Source: JAWLGZ01 sp041690635 (lineage in GTDB: Bacteria > Pseudomonadota > Gammaproteobacteria > Thiohalomonadales > Thiohalomonadaceae). From it: a stretch of DNA of 64,000 nucleotides. The translations under genes and the position numbers were made by a program. Each line of letters starts with the position of its first letter. Positions within the stretch are counted from its first letter, which is position 1. The notes under the pieces are model-generated. The model did not search any database and was not told the DNA's origin. It saw only the letters and a list, made by a program, of their open reading frames with translations. The DNA lies in the NCBI GenBank assembly GCA_041690635.1, contig JAWLGZ010000002.1, positions 558,001-622,000 on the forward strand, given 5' to 3'. Shown piece by piece: positions 1 to 8,754 of this stretch.

Positions 1-495
1 TGCCTGATTGGGATAGCTGTCAGTGGAGGCGAGCCGGGTCGCCCGCTTCGGCAGGTCGAAGGTGTCGCCGTGCCAGTGCAGCACCGGCGTGATCGCCGGG
101 TCCAGGTGGCCGAGACAGCTGATCCGCCCCTCCTCGGTCAGCGTCAGCGGTGCCCAGCCGATCTCCTTGTGGACACCCGGATAGACCCGAGCGCCGAGGG
201 CACGCGCCATCAACTGGCTGCCCAGACAGATGCCGAGCGTGGGCCGGTCGGCGGCGAGCCGCCGTTCGAGGATCGCCAGCTCCTCGCGCAGAAACGGGTA
301 ATCGGCCTCCTCGTAGGCGCCGATGGGCCCGCCCAACACAATCAGCAGGTCCGCCTCCGACGCATGCGGTTCCAGCGTCGCTTCGTATCCCGCATCCAGA
401 TACCGGACCTCATACCCCTCTGCCGCCAGGACATCGGCGAACAGCCCCAGATCCTCGAACGCCACGTGGCGAATGGCGACTGCACTCCTGGCCAT
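1..495 (-). CDS. Class I glutamine amidotransferase (GMP-synthase-like), 3' end cut by window edge
   Basis: The reading frame is open from the ATG at 495 to the window edge, giving 165 residues of an incomplete protein. It starts MARSAVAIRHVAFEDLG and carries the amidotransferase oxyanion signature LGGPIGAYEE (about residues 54-63) and the nucleophile motif LGICLGSQL with Cys90. This is the GATase1 fold, in which ammonia is released from glutamine. The catalytic His/Glu pair would lie further on, partly outside the window. A strong GGGGGGAG ribosome site precedes the ATG. The sequence resembles stand-alone GuaA-like amidotransferases rather than GMP synthase itself, since the domain sits at the very N terminus with no ATP-pyrophosphatase part visible. 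The substrate is unknown. Confidence 0.85.
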   Translation of the reverse strand, partial: MARSAVAIRHVAFEDLGLFADVLAAEGYEVRYLDAGYEATLEPHASEADLLIVLGGPIGAYEEADYPFLREELAILERRLAADRPTLGICLGSQLMARALGARVYPGVHKEIGWAPLTLTEEGRISCLGHLDPAITPVLHWHGDTFDLPKRATRLASTDSYPNQA

Positions 496-571
496 GACAC
501 TCCCCCCCGCTTGAAAACCGGTCCGTCGGGACCAATCACTTAGACATCCATTTAACCGGACGACGAATCCC

Positions 572-1393
572 ATGCCCGAGACCTGGCCTCTGCTCCTCGA
601 ACCGGACCAGCTCGAAGCACGGCTCGGGGAGACCAACCTGCTGGTGGTCGACCTCGGACGGGCCGAGATCTACCACCAGCTACACATACCCGGCGCCGTC
701 TTCCTCGATTATCCACGGATCACTGCCATGCGTCCCCCCGTGGGTGGACTGCTCCCCGACGAGCGGCAACTGAGCGATACCCTGTCCGAGATCGGCCTCA
801 CCCCCGAGACCCACGTGGTCGCCTACGACGATGAGGGGGGCGGCAAGGCGGCACGGCTGCTGTGGACGCTGGAGGCAATCGGCCACCACCGGTACTCGCT
901 GCTCGATGGCGGACTGCACGCCTGGGCCAATGAACGTCACCCGCTCAGCCGGGAGCCGGCCCGGCCGACCCGGAGCGACTACCGGGCTCGCATCCTCCCC
1001 GACCGCCCGCCGGTGGCCGATGCCGACTTCGTCCTCAGGCACCTGGGCGACCCTTCGGTCGTGCTGCTCGACGCCCGTGCGCCGGAAGAGTACAGCGGCG
1101 AGCGGCTCTTCGCCCGCCGCGGCGGGCATATTCCGGGGGCGGTCAACCTGGAGTGGACCGAGGGGATGGACCGGGAGCGCAACCTGCGGCTGAAGCACGC
1201 CGAAGAGCTGAAACGACAGCTCGAAGCGCTCGACATAACGCCCGACAAAACCGTGGTCGCCTACTGCCAGACCCACCACCGCTCTGCCCTCTCCTGGTTC
1301 ATGCTGAAGGCGCTCGGCTACCCGGATGTGAAGGGGTACGAAGGCTCCTGGTCCGACTGGGGCAACCGGCCGGACACGCCGATTGAGAACTAG
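572..1393 (+). CDS. Two-domain sulfurtransferase (rhodanese family)
   Basis: A 273-residue protein, the usual size of thiosulfate or 3-mercaptopyruvate sulfurtransferases, which move a sulfane sulfur from a donor to a thiophilic acceptor through a cysteine persulfide. Two tandem rhodanese domains are visible (about residues 8-125 and 150-265). The first carries YDDEGGGKA where an active loop would be and has no cysteine, so it is the inactive structural domain. The second has Cys232 in the loop YCQTHHRSA. This loop differs from the CRKGVT and CGSGVT loops of the classical enzymes, so the preferred donor cannot be assigned. It stands alone between opposing genes. Confidence 0.9.
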   Translation: MPETWPLLLEPDQLEARLGETNLLVVDLGRAEIYHQLHIPGAVFLDYPRITAMRPPVGGLLPDERQLSDTLSEIGLTPETHVVAYDDEGGGKAARLLWTLEAIGHHRYSLLDGGLHAWANERHPLSREPARPTRSDYRARILPDRPPVADADFVLRHLGDPSVVLLDARAPEEYSGERLFARRGGHIPGAVNLEWTEGMDRERNLRLKHAEELKRQLEALDITPDKTVVAYCQTHHRSALSWFMLKALGYPDVKGYEGSWSDWGNRPDTPIEN

Positions 1394-1526
1394 TCACGTA
1401 ACACGCCCAGACCGGCCTGCTCCCGGCTGAATCGGGGAGCATCTGTGCGCGCTCGAACTTCGACTCTACACTGAACCGCAACCAGGCACGCCATGGAGGT
1501 CGGACGGATATCCCCGAGGAGTCCAC

Positions 1527-2417
1527 ATGATTCATGGCCTCTCGACCAAACAGTTCCTGATCGACCTCAAACGGGAAATCAGCAACGATAACCTCTTCAA
1601 CGGCGCTGCGGCACTGGGCTTCTACCTGACGCTGGCGATCTTTCCGGCGATCATCCTCCTGATGACCATCATCCCTTATCTGCCCATCGAGCGGGTGGAC
1701 GAAGCGATTATGGACCTGCTGGGACAGGCGCTGCCCGCGGAGGCCTTCGGCATGGTCGAGCGGGTGGTCGAGGAGGTCACCAGCGAGCGCCGCGGGGGTC
1801 TGCTCTCCTTCAGTCTGCTGGGCACGCTGTGGGCGGCATCGACCGGCATGTACGCGATTATGCAGCAGCTCAACATCACCTACGACGTGAAGGAGGCACG
1901 CAGTTTCATTCGCGCCCGCGCGACGGCACTCGTGCTGAGTCTGCTGTTCGGGCTTCTGGTGATCGGCGCATTTTCACTGATCGTGATCGGCGGCATCCTC
2001 GAGGAGTGGATCGGTAGCCGACTCGGTTTTTCCGGCGCCCTCCTCACTTTTTTCGCCATGTTCCGATGGGTCATCATCGTGCTCGCGCTGCTGCTTGGAT
2101 TCGCACTGATCTACCGCTATGCACCGAATGTCGAGCAGAAATTTTCCTTTATCACCCCCGGCAGCATTTTCGGCGTAACCCTGTTGATTCTCGCGTCACT
2201 CGGATTCGCCCTCTACGCCAGCAACTTTGCCGACTACAGCGCGACCTACGGCAGCATCGGCGCGGTGATCATCCTCATGCTGTGGCTCTACATTGCCGGC
2301 GTGGTGATCCTGCTTGGCTCGGAGATCAACGCGCTGCTCGAGCACTACAGTTCGAGGGGGAAGCGAAAGGGCGAGAAGAGGGAGGGCGAGCGCCGCGGAG
2401 GTGGTATCGCAAGCTGA
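1527..2417 (+). CDS. YihY/BrkB family inner-membrane protein (copy 1)
   Basis: A 296-residue membrane protein with about six hydrophobic segments and the family-typical stretches DNLFNGAAALGFYLTLAIFP near the N terminus and GSIGAVIILMLWLYIAGVVI near the C terminus, followed by the LLGSEINALLE signature. The tail is short, charged and Lys/Arg/Glu-rich. The family was once annotated as RNase BN or virulence factor BrkB; its molecular role is unsettled. A GAGGAG ribosome site lies seven bases before the ATG. A second, more divergent paralogue lies at 14974-15963, inside an envelope operon. Confidence 0.9.
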   Translation: MIHGLSTKQFLIDLKREISNDNLFNGAAALGFYLTLAIFPAIILLMTIIPYLPIERVDEAIMDLLGQALPAEAFGMVERVVEEVTSERRGGLLSFSLLGTLWAASTGMYAIMQQLNITYDVKEARSFIRARATALVLSLLFGLLVIGAFSLIVIGGILEEWIGSRLGFSGALLTFFAMFRWVIIVLALLLGFALIYRYAPNVEQKFSFITPGSIFGVTLLILASLGFALYASNFADYSATYGSIGAVIILMLWLYIAGVVILLGSEINALLEHYSSRGKRKGEKREGERRGGGIAS

Positions 2418-2462
2418 CACCCCAGGGGCGGCCACGCGGGGGCGGGGCGGCGTACAAGGGAT

Positions 2463-2680
2463 CTACGGAGGTGTCTCGACGCGATTTCGTCCCCCGTCCT
2501 TGGCCAGATAGAGCGACTGGTCCGCCGACGCCAGCAGTGCCTGAAAGGTGCTGCCCCTGGCCGGGGCGACGGCCACCCCCAGGCTGATGGTCACCGCACC
2601 GGCCACCGGTGATGCGGCATGCGGCAGAGCCGACTCCTCCACGCCCCGGCGCATTGCCTCGGCCAGTTGCACGGCAGCGT
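2463..2680 (-). pseudogene. C-terminal remnant of a GGDEF (diguanylate cyclase) domain
   Basis: The reverse strand encodes only the last ~70 residues of a GGDEF domain, with VTISLGVAVA followed by ASADQSLYLAKDGGRNRVE, the standard end of the fold. The GGDEF signature, metal ligands and inhibitory site are absent. Upstream in this frame lies only the terminator hairpin at 2684-2711. The fragment therefore begins almost exactly where the neighbouring LexA-like transcription unit ends and has no plausible start. It is best read as a broken gene left by a deletion or rearrangement. Confidence 0.75.
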
Positions 2681-2683
2681 ACA

Positions 2684-2711
2684 AAAAAAACGCCGCCCGA
2701 AGGCGGCGCTT
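2684..2711 (-). terminator. Rho-independent terminator of the LexA-like gene
   Basis: On the reverse strand a GCCGCC-TTCG-GGCGGC type stem-loop is followed at once by eight T residues. It lies about 50 bases after the stop codon of the LexA-like gene and ends that transcription unit. Confidence 0.9.
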
Positions 2712-2758
2712 GCAGAGGCTACGCCCCCAGGCGCGGCTCTCCCCCCTTGAATCTTTCC

Positions 2759-3223
2759 TCAACCGGCGTGGCGGATGACACCGGTGACGATCCCGAGAAT
2801 CTGGACCTCTTCGTTGCGCAGACAGATGGGCGGCATGTCGGGATTGGCCGGCTGCAGCCGGATGCCATCCCGCTCCACGAAGAAGCGCTTGAGGGTGACC
2901 TGCTCGCCGTTAATCATCGCCACCACCGATTCGCCGTTGGCGGCGGTCGAGCGCTGTTCGACGATGATGATGTCGCCGTCCTGGATGTTGTCATCCATCA
3001 TGGAGTGGCCGCGCACGCGCAGGGCGTAGGTGTTGCGGTGCACCATGTGGGCCGGCACGCGAACCGTTTCGCCCTGTTCGATAAGGTCCACCGGCTGGCC
3101 GGCGGAGACCCAGCCGAGCAGCGGAATCTCCCGCTCTTCGCCGGCCTCGACAGCCAGTGCCTCCAATCCCGGGATGAAGACCGGGCGGCGCTGCTTGGGA
3201 ATCAGGTAGATGATGTTATGCAC
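2759..3223 (-). CDS. LexA-like S24 self-cleaving protease lacking a DNA-binding domain
   Basis: The 154 residues correspond to the C-terminal half of LexA: hinge and cleavage site Ala41-Gly42 in WVSAGQP, nucleophile Ser74 in RGHSMMDD, general base Lys112 in VTLKRF, and the LexA-type end GIVTGVIR. The usual ~70-residue winged helix is missing. Only about 20 codons precede the hinge, and the next gene starts about 80 bases upstream, so no room remains for it. I chose the GTG at 3223 because a GAGGG ribosome site lies just before it; a TTG at 3244 is also in frame. It could be a UmuD-like protein or a regulator working by protein contacts. Whether it responds to RecA cannot be seen. Confidence 0.85.
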   Translation of the reverse strand: MHNIIYLIPKQRRPVFIPGLEALAVEAGEEREIPLLGWVSAGQPVDLIEQGETVRVPAHMVHRNTYALRVRGHSMMDDNIQDGDIIIVEQRSTAANGESVVAMINGEQVTLKRFFVERDGIRLQPANPDMPPICLRNEEVQILGIVTGVIRHAG

Positions 3224-3249
3224 AGTTGTCCCTCGTGGGGTCAAAACTT

Positions 3250-3268
3250 AACCCCGGCACCGGGTTGA
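3250..3268. promoter_or_regulatory. Near-palindrome in the divergent LexA-like/psd intergenic region
   Basis: An imperfect dyad of the form AACCC(C)GG-CA-CCGGGTT lies between the divergently transcribed LexA-like gene and psd. Its position suits an operator. It does not resemble the CTGT-N8-ACAG LexA box, so its binding protein is unknown. Confidence 0.3.
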
Positions 3269-3303
3269 GGTCAATCGATTCAATTCGTTCGTGACGTGAC
3301 ATA

Positions 3304-4194
3304 ATGCGCTCCCAAATGCAGAACGACGCCAAGACCACCGATTATCTGAAGGCCCTGCCCCAGTACCTGCTGCCCGGGCACCTGCTGTCTCGGCTGGTGT
3401 TCGCACTCACGCGGGTCCGCTGCGCGCCATTCAGGAAGGCACTCATCCGGCTGTTCATCCGCCGCTTCCGCGTCGACATGGGCGAATGCGAGAGAAGCGA
3501 CCCGGTTGACTACGCCCATTTCAACGATTTCTTCACCCGCTCGCTGAAGGCAGGCACCCGACCGTTGCCGGAGGAACCCGATGCCCTCACCTGCCCGGTG
3601 GACGGCACGGTGAGCCAGGTCGGGCGCATCAACGAGGGGCGGATTTTCCAGGCCAAGGGGCATGACTACAGCGTGGAAGAGCTGCTCGGAAGCGCCGAGG
3701 CCGCCGTGCCGTTCCGCGGCGGGATGTTCGCGACCATCTATCTTGCACCGAGCAACTACCACCGCATTCACATGCCGCTGGACGGGACGCTGACCGAAAT
3801 GGTCCATGTGCCGGGGCGGCTGTTCAGCGTGAATCCCGCCACCGCGCGGGCAGTACCCCGCCTGTTTGCCCGCAACGAACGGGTGGTGTCGCTGTTCGAT
3901 ACCGCGGTGGGGCCAATGGCACTGGTCAAGGTGGGGGCACTGTTCGTCGCCGGGATAGAGACGGTATGGGCCGGGCTGGTCACACCGCCCGCGGGCCGCA
4001 CCGTCCGCCGCTGGGTCTACCCGCGCGAGGAGGCGCCGGCCCTGCGCCGCGGCGAGGAGATGGGCCGCTTCAACATGGGCTCGACGGTAATCCTGCTGTT
4101 CGGACCGGACGCAGTGGCGTGGGCACCGGAACTGGCCCACGGCTCGGGGGTCTGCATGGGGCAGCCGATTGGGAGTCGGGCCGGGAGCGCCTGA
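3304..4194 (+). CDS. psd: Phosphatidylserine decarboxylase proenzyme
   Basis: This enzyme makes phosphatidylethanolamine by decarboxylating phosphatidylserine at the inner membrane. The 296-residue product has the expected landmarks in order: PVDGTVSQVG with the protease Asp, GHDYSVEELLG, the YLAPSNYHRIHMP segment with catalytic histidines, and near the C terminus MGSTVILL. There the Gly-Ser bond is self-cleaved and the serine becomes the pyruvoyl group. All key residues are present. The start at 3304 is the first ATG; a second at 3316 is possible and no clear ribosome site decides between them. Its stop lies eight bases from the end of the convergent epmA. Confidence 0.95.
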   Translation: MRSQMQNDAKTTDYLKALPQYLLPGHLLSRLVFALTRVRCAPFRKALIRLFIRRFRVDMGECERSDPVDYAHFNDFFTRSLKAGTRPLPEEPDALTCPVDGTVSQVGRINEGRIFQAKGHDYSVEELLGSAEAAVPFRGGMFATIYLAPSNYHRIHMPLDGTLTEMVHVPGRLFSVNPATARAVPRLFARNERVVSLFDTAVGPMALVKVGALFVAGIETVWAGLVTPPAGRTVRRWVYPREEAPALRRGEEMGRFNMGSTVILLFGPDAVAWAPELAHGSGVCMGQPIGSRAGSA

Positions 4195-4202
4195 GGCGCC
4201 AC

Positions 4203-5186
4203 TCAGGCGCGGTCGACCGGAAACGCAATCACCTCTTCTATTGATTCGGCGCCCGCCGCGAGCATCACCAGCCGGTCCACCCCGAGCGCCACCCCCGAGC
4301 AGTCCGGCAGCCCGGCCTCCAACGCCGCCAGCAGGCGTTCATCCAGCGGCACTGACGCCATTCCCGAGGCGGCACGCACCGCCCGCTCCCGCTCAAAGCG
4401 CGCGCGCTGCTCCGCCGGGTCCGCCAGTTCACGGAAGCCGTTGGCCAGTTCCACACCTTGGCAGTAGAGCTCGAACCGCTCCGCCACCGGCGGGTCCCCA
4501 GGCCGGATGCGCGCCAGCGCCGCCTGGTCGGCAGGATAGTCGTGGAGAAAACAGAGCCCGTCGCCACCGAGTCGCGGCTCCACCAACTGGGTCAGGATGA
4601 GGTCGCGCCAGGTCTCCCGGTCGGCGCTCCCCGCGAGCGGCGGCAGGTCGTGTTCGCGGGCACAGGCGGCAAACGCCTCGGCGTCGGCACGGTGCGGGTC
4701 GATCCCCGCATGGCGCAGGAAGGCCTCCGCGACGGTGAGCCGCTCCGCCGGCCCGCTTCCGGCCACCTCACCCAGCATCTGCCGGGCCAGCACCTCCACC
4801 TCGTCCATCAGTGCGTGGTAATCGAAACCGGGGCGATACCACTCCAGCAGGGTGAATTCGGGGTTGTGGCGGCGCCCCGCCTCCCCCTGCCGAAACACGC
4901 GGCACACCTGATAGATGGGCCCGCTGCCGGCGGCGAGTAGCCGCTTCATGGGAAATTCCGGGGAGGTGTGAAGAAACAGCGTGCAGCCGCCGGGGACACC
5001 GGGTCCGGTGTAGTCGGTCGAAAAGCTGTCGATGTGGGGGTCGGTCAGGCCGGAAGCGGAGAGCAGCGGGGTCTCCACCTCCAGCACACCGCGCTCGGCG
5101 AAAAACGCCCGTATCCCGGCCAGGATACGGGCGCGCAGTTGCAGGTTCTCAAGCGACGCGCTGGGGCGCCACTCGCCGCCGGTCAC
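4203..5186 (-). CDS. epmA: EF-P--(R)-beta-lysine ligase EpmA
   Basis: A 327-residue lysyl-tRNA-synthetase paralogue consisting only of the class II catalytic core, as expected for EpmA (GenX/PoxA/YjeA). It charges beta-lysine onto a conserved lysine of elongation factor P. Visible motifs are the class II motif 2 region CRVFRQGEAGRRHNPEFTLLEWYR and motif 3 GVALGVDRLVML; the anticodon-binding domain of true LysRS is absent. It follows efp on the same strand with 25 bases between them, which fits co-expression of substrate and enzyme. The start is a GTG at 5186. Confidence 0.95.
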   Translation of the reverse strand: MTGGEWRPSASLENLQLRARILAGIRAFFAERGVLEVETPLLSASGLTDPHIDSFSTDYTGPGVPGGCTLFLHTSPEFPMKRLLAAGSGPIYQVCRVFRQGEAGRRHNPEFTLLEWYRPGFDYHALMDEVEVLARQMLGEVAGSGPAERLTVAEAFLRHAGIDPHRADAEAFAACAREHDLPPLAGSADRETWRDLILTQLVEPRLGGDGLCFLHDYPADQAALARIRPGDPPVAERFELYCQGVELANGFRELADPAEQRARFERERAVRAASGMASVPLDERLLAALEAGLPDCSGVALGVDRLVMLAAGAESIEEVIAFPVDRA

Positions 5187-5211
5187 CGAACAGACGCCGG
5201 CGATCCGCGGT

Positions 5212-5781
5212 CTACTCCTTCACCCGCGAGACATACTCGCCGCTGCGGGTGTCGACCTTGATCATCTCCCCCTCATCCACGAACAGGGGGACCTGGACAG
5301 TGGCACCGCCCTCCAGCTTTGCCGGCTTGGTGCCGCCGGTGGCGGTGTCGCCGCGGATGCCCGGCTCGGTCTCCACCACGCGCATCACGACATGATTGGG
5401 CGGGGTGACACTGATAGGGGCACCGTTCCACAGGGTGACGACACAGCTGTCCTGCTCCTTCATCCAGGGCTTGGCCTCCTTCACCGCCGACTCATCGGCC
5501 GCTACCTGCTCGAAGGTCTCCGGATGCATGAAGTGCCAGTGCTCGCCATCGCTGTAGAGGTACTGCATGTCGATGTCGACCACGTCCGCGGCCTCGGCGC
5601 TGTCCCCCGACTTGAAGGTGCGCTCGAGGACGCGACCGGTCAGCAGGTTGCGGAACTTCACCCGGTTGAAAGCCTGTCCCTTGCCCGGCTTCACAAACTC
5701 GTTTTCAATGATCACGCACGGGTCGCCGTCGAGCAGCAGCTTGAGACCCTTCTTGAATTCATTGGTGCTGATACTGGCCAT
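5212..5781 (-). CDS. efp: Translation elongation factor P
   Basis: EF-P (189 residues) relieves ribosomes stalled on proline runs. The N-terminal KOW-like domain carries KPGKGQAF with Lys34, the site that EpmA/EpmB modify with beta-lysine. The two following OB domains are complete, ending DTRSGEYVSRVKE. It is the first gene of the efp-epmA unit and is divergent from epmB; the 125-base gap (5782-5906) must hold both promoters. With its modification enzymes on each side, the modified form is almost certainly the active one here. Confidence 0.97.
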   Translation of the reverse strand: MASISTNEFKKGLKLLLDGDPCVIIENEFVKPGKGQAFNRVKFRNLLTGRVLERTFKSGDSAEAADVVDIDMQYLYSDGEHWHFMHPETFEQVAADESAVKEAKPWMKEQDSCVVTLWNGAPISVTPPNHVVMRVVETEPGIRGDTATGGTKPAKLEGGATVQVPLFVDEGEMIKVDTRSGEYVSRVKE

Positions 5782-5906
5782 TGCCTACCTCTTTGCCTCC
5801 GAAACCACGACTGGGAGGCCTGTCGGATTATGATGCATCCTCAATCCGGCAGGCTGCCGGAAATCCGCTACACCTTCGAGCGAATCACCGGGACAAAATT
5901 CGGACA

Positions 5907-6914
5907 ATGATACCGCGAAGCGCCGACTGGAAAAACGCCCTCGCCACCGCCGTGCGCGATCCGGCCGAGTTGATCGCCCTGCTCGACCTGCCGCGCGACC
6001 TGCTGACGCCCGCCCGCCGGGCCGCGACACAATTTCCGCTCAGGGTACCGCGCGGCTATCTCGCCCGCATGCGCCGGGGAGACCCCGACGACCCGCTGTT
6101 ACGGCAGGTGCTGCCCCTTGATGCCGAAGGTAGACCGGCGCCCGGTTTTCTGCCCGACCCGGTTGGCGACGCCGATGCCGCCGTGCAACCGGGCGTTCTG
6201 CAGAAATATGCCGGCCGGGTGCTGCTGGTGGCCACCGGCGCCTGTGCGGTGCACTGCCGCTACTGTTTCCGCCGCCACTTCCCGTACGACGAGAGCGAGC
6301 CGGCACGGGGGCGGTGGGACGAAGCGCTCGAAGGGGTCGCCGGCGACCCTACGATTCATGAGGTTATCCTGAGCGGCGGCGACCCGCTGGCGCTCGATGA
6401 CGGACGGCTCGGCCGCCTGGTGGCCGCGGTCGAATGTATCCCGCATGTCGAACGCCTGCGCATCCATTCCCGGCTGCCGGTGGTCCTCCCCGAGCGGGTG
6501 GATGATGGGCTGCTGGAGTGGCTGGGCAGCGGTCGCCTGCGCAAGGTGATGGTGATCCACGCCAATCACCCCCGCGAACTGGATGCCACGGTGGCGGATG
6601 CGGCCGGGCGGCTGGCCCGCGCCGGCGTGGTGCTGCTCAATCAGACGGTACTGCTGCGGGGAGTGAACGACGACCCGGAGGCACTCTGTGAATTGAGCGA
6701 GCGGCTGTTCGCCATCGGCGTGCTGCCCTATTACCTGCATCTGCTCGACCGGGTCGCCGGTGCAGCCCACTTCGAGGTCACGGCCGACCGGACGGCCATG
6801 CTACTTGAGGCGATGCGATGCAATCTTCCCGGCTACCTTGTACCTCGTGTGGTACGCGAACGTGCGGGCGCCGGCTACAAGCTGCCGTTCGAACCGCACG
6901 CAGTCCACGACTGA
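5907..6914 (+). CDS. epmB: EF-P beta-lysylation protein EpmB (lysine 2,3-aminomutase family)
   Basis: A radical SAM enzyme that converts (S)-alpha-lysine to (R)-beta-lysine for EF-P modification. The 335-residue product has the iron-sulfur motif CAVHCRYCFRRHFPY (CxxxCxxC), the SAM-binding EVILSGGDPL and the C-terminal LPGYLVPRVVRE typical of KamA/YjeK proteins. The ATG at 5907 gives the normal family length; the open frame upstream has no family resemblance. It is divergent from efp. No epmC (EF-P lysine hydroxylase) is seen in the window. Confidence 0.95.
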   Translation: MIPRSADWKNALATAVRDPAELIALLDLPRDLLTPARRAATQFPLRVPRGYLARMRRGDPDDPLLRQVLPLDAEGRPAPGFLPDPVGDADAAVQPGVLQKYAGRVLLVATGACAVHCRYCFRRHFPYDESEPARGRWDEALEGVAGDPTIHEVILSGGDPLALDDGRLGRLVAAVECIPHVERLRIHSRLPVVLPERVDDGLLEWLGSGRLRKVMVIHANHPRELDATVADAAGRLARAGVVLLNQTVLLRGVNDDPEALCELSERLFAIGVLPYYLHLLDRVAGAAHFEVTADRTAMLLEAMRCNLPGYLVPRVVRERAGAGYKLPFEPHAVHD

Positions 6915-7029
6915 GAGTGGCAACAGGGCGGCGGCCGATTGTCCGAATTGCGACGCGATCGGCACCCGAATGGCTGCAAACGAGCGTCAGACCGGTCAGA
7001 ATGGCGCCGTGCGAGACAACCGGATCGAA

Positions 7030-8754
7030 ATGGATACACAACGGATTGGGTTGACCCTGCCCAAGCTGCGGTCCGCCGGGAACAGATGCTTTGACCTGAG
7101 CGATACCCGGCGCGTCGAGGCCTGGGTCCGCGAGCTGCCGGCTGGAAATGTCGGCGAAATGGCCCGGCGCGTCTACCGGTTTTTGCACGAAACGAACCGC
7201 CACCGCTTCTCCTGGCGGGATCGATTGAACGCGCTGGAGGCACTGCGTCCGTCGGCGGACTACCTTGCGCAGAGCCTGCATAGCCGTTTCGTCGGCCCCT
7301 CGCTCCCGTTATTCGAACGCCAGCGGCTGGCGGGGGAACTCGCTTACGAGCTTCAGAACGAGCTGGCGCTCGGCTACAAGATAGCGGCCGAGGAGCTTGC
7401 CGGTGCCGGCGTTTTCGGCGGCAGCCGTCGCGCCCTGACCACCGCCCTGCACCGCAGCATTCACCACATGGGGCGGGCACTGCTCACCCGTTTCCAACTC
7501 TATCAGTCCACCCCCGAAGGGCTGTGGCTGGAACTGCACCGCAGTTTTGCCTACGCCGAGCGCCACCTGCTCCACCACACCGGTGTCGAAGACCCCGCGG
7601 GCGCCCAGAGGAAGACTAATATCGCCACAGCTTACAAGCAGGTGTTGCTGCTCGCTCTGGCCGGTCCCAACCGGCTGCGACCGGACGAAACAGGGCAGCT
7701 TTTCGATGCACTGGAGCCGCTGTCGCACGAGGCCAGCATCCGCCCGTTCCGCCGCACCTTGACGACGATCGGCCCCACGTTCCTCGTTCCGACCATGGAA
7801 GACCGCGCGCCCTTGCACCTGTCCCTGTCGGAGTCCGATGAACCGGAAGGTCACTGGCGGCTGCTCGACCTGACCCAACCGATGCGCTCACTGCGCGATC
7901 GTATCGAACGCTCAGAGAGTGATGCGACGGCTGCACCACCGATTGCCCTGCTACGCAAGGTGGCCCTCGCCTGGGGAATTCCACCCATCCGGCGATTCGA
8001 CCGCTGCGGTACACGCGCCTCGATAGATGGCGTCGTCGGGCTCACGGCCATTCACCGCGCCCTGCTCGCCGATGCACCGGACAGGCGATTCGATGACCTT
8101 TTTCATCGCCGCGCGGTGTTCGAAACACGCCCACTGACCAAAGGAAAAGTGCAGGACCGGTTTGACCCTTTCAGCAGGGGCGACGCGGTGAAAACCACCC
8201 GCCTCAATCCGGACCCGACAGATGCTGAAGTTCCGCCACCCCGCCGCTGGGGGATACGCGACCAGAGTGAGGGCGGGCTTCGGCTGGAACTTCATGAGGA
8301 GACGGCGTCCGGGCTGCAGATAGGTGAACTGGTGGGGTTGCACCTGCCCACCACCCCCGGGTGGCGCCCCGCTGTCGTCCGCTGGCTGCGGCGTTGTGGG
8401 AGGGATATCTTTGAAGTGGGGGTGGAATTCGCCGGCTCCGGGGCGCAACCCACAGCAGTCCACCGCCTGAGTGGAGAGACGGACTCGCCGTACCACCGCT
8501 CTCTACTGCTTGCCGACGGAGACGGAGCGGTGTCGATGGCCGTCCCGCCGCGCCTGTTCTCCGAAGGCGATCAGGTAGGCGTTCGTGACGCGCACGGCGA
8601 ACGGCGCTGCTGCCTGGAGTCCATAGTGGACAGTAGCGGCGGCTTCATCCGCTTCCGGTTCGCCGATCAATCGCCTGCAGGCGAAGCGCAATCAACTGCA
8701 AGGGATCAGGACAACAATCCCGAACGCTTCGACGCACTCTGGTCGCGTCTTTGA
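7030..8754 (+). CDS. Large protein with C-terminal PilZ-like domain
   Basis: From the ATG at 7030 the product is 574 residues; an in-frame ATG at 6970 would add 20, and neither has a clear ribosome site. Most of the protein (about residues 1-390) is helical by composition and not recognised. Around residues 400-480 it reads RRWGIRDQSEGGLRLEL followed by a small beta-rich segment ending FEVGVEFAG. That pattern resembles the RxxxR and D/NxSxxG motifs with which PilZ domains bind cyclic di-GMP. A cytosolic c-di-GMP receptor is therefore likely but not proven. A GGDEF protein occurs elsewhere in the window (62760-63680). Confidence 0.7.
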   Translation: MDTQRIGLTLPKLRSAGNRCFDLSDTRRVEAWVRELPAGNVGEMARRVYRFLHETNRHRFSWRDRLNALEALRPSADYLAQSLHSRFVGPSLPLFERQRLAGELAYELQNELALGYKIAAEELAGAGVFGGSRRALTTALHRSIHHMGRALLTRFQLYQSTPEGLWLELHRSFAYAERHLLHHTGVEDPAGAQRKTNIATAYKQVLLLALAGPNRLRPDETGQLFDALEPLSHEASIRPFRRTLTTIGPTFLVPTMEDRAPLHLSLSESDEPEGHWRLLDLTQPMRSLRDRIERSESDATAAPPIALLRKVALAWGIPPIRRFDRCGTRASIDGVVGLTAIHRALLADAPDRRFDDLFHRRAVFETRPLTKGKVQDRFDPFSRGDAVKTTRLNPDPTDAEVPPPRRWGIRDQSEGGLRLELHEETASGLQIGELVGLHLPTTPGWRPAVVRWLRRCGRDIFEVGVEFAGSGAQPTAVHRLSGETDSPYHRSLLLADGDGAVSMAVPPRLFSEGDQVGVRDAHGERRCCLESIVDSSGGFIRFRFADQSPAGEAQSTARDQDNNPERFDALWSRL

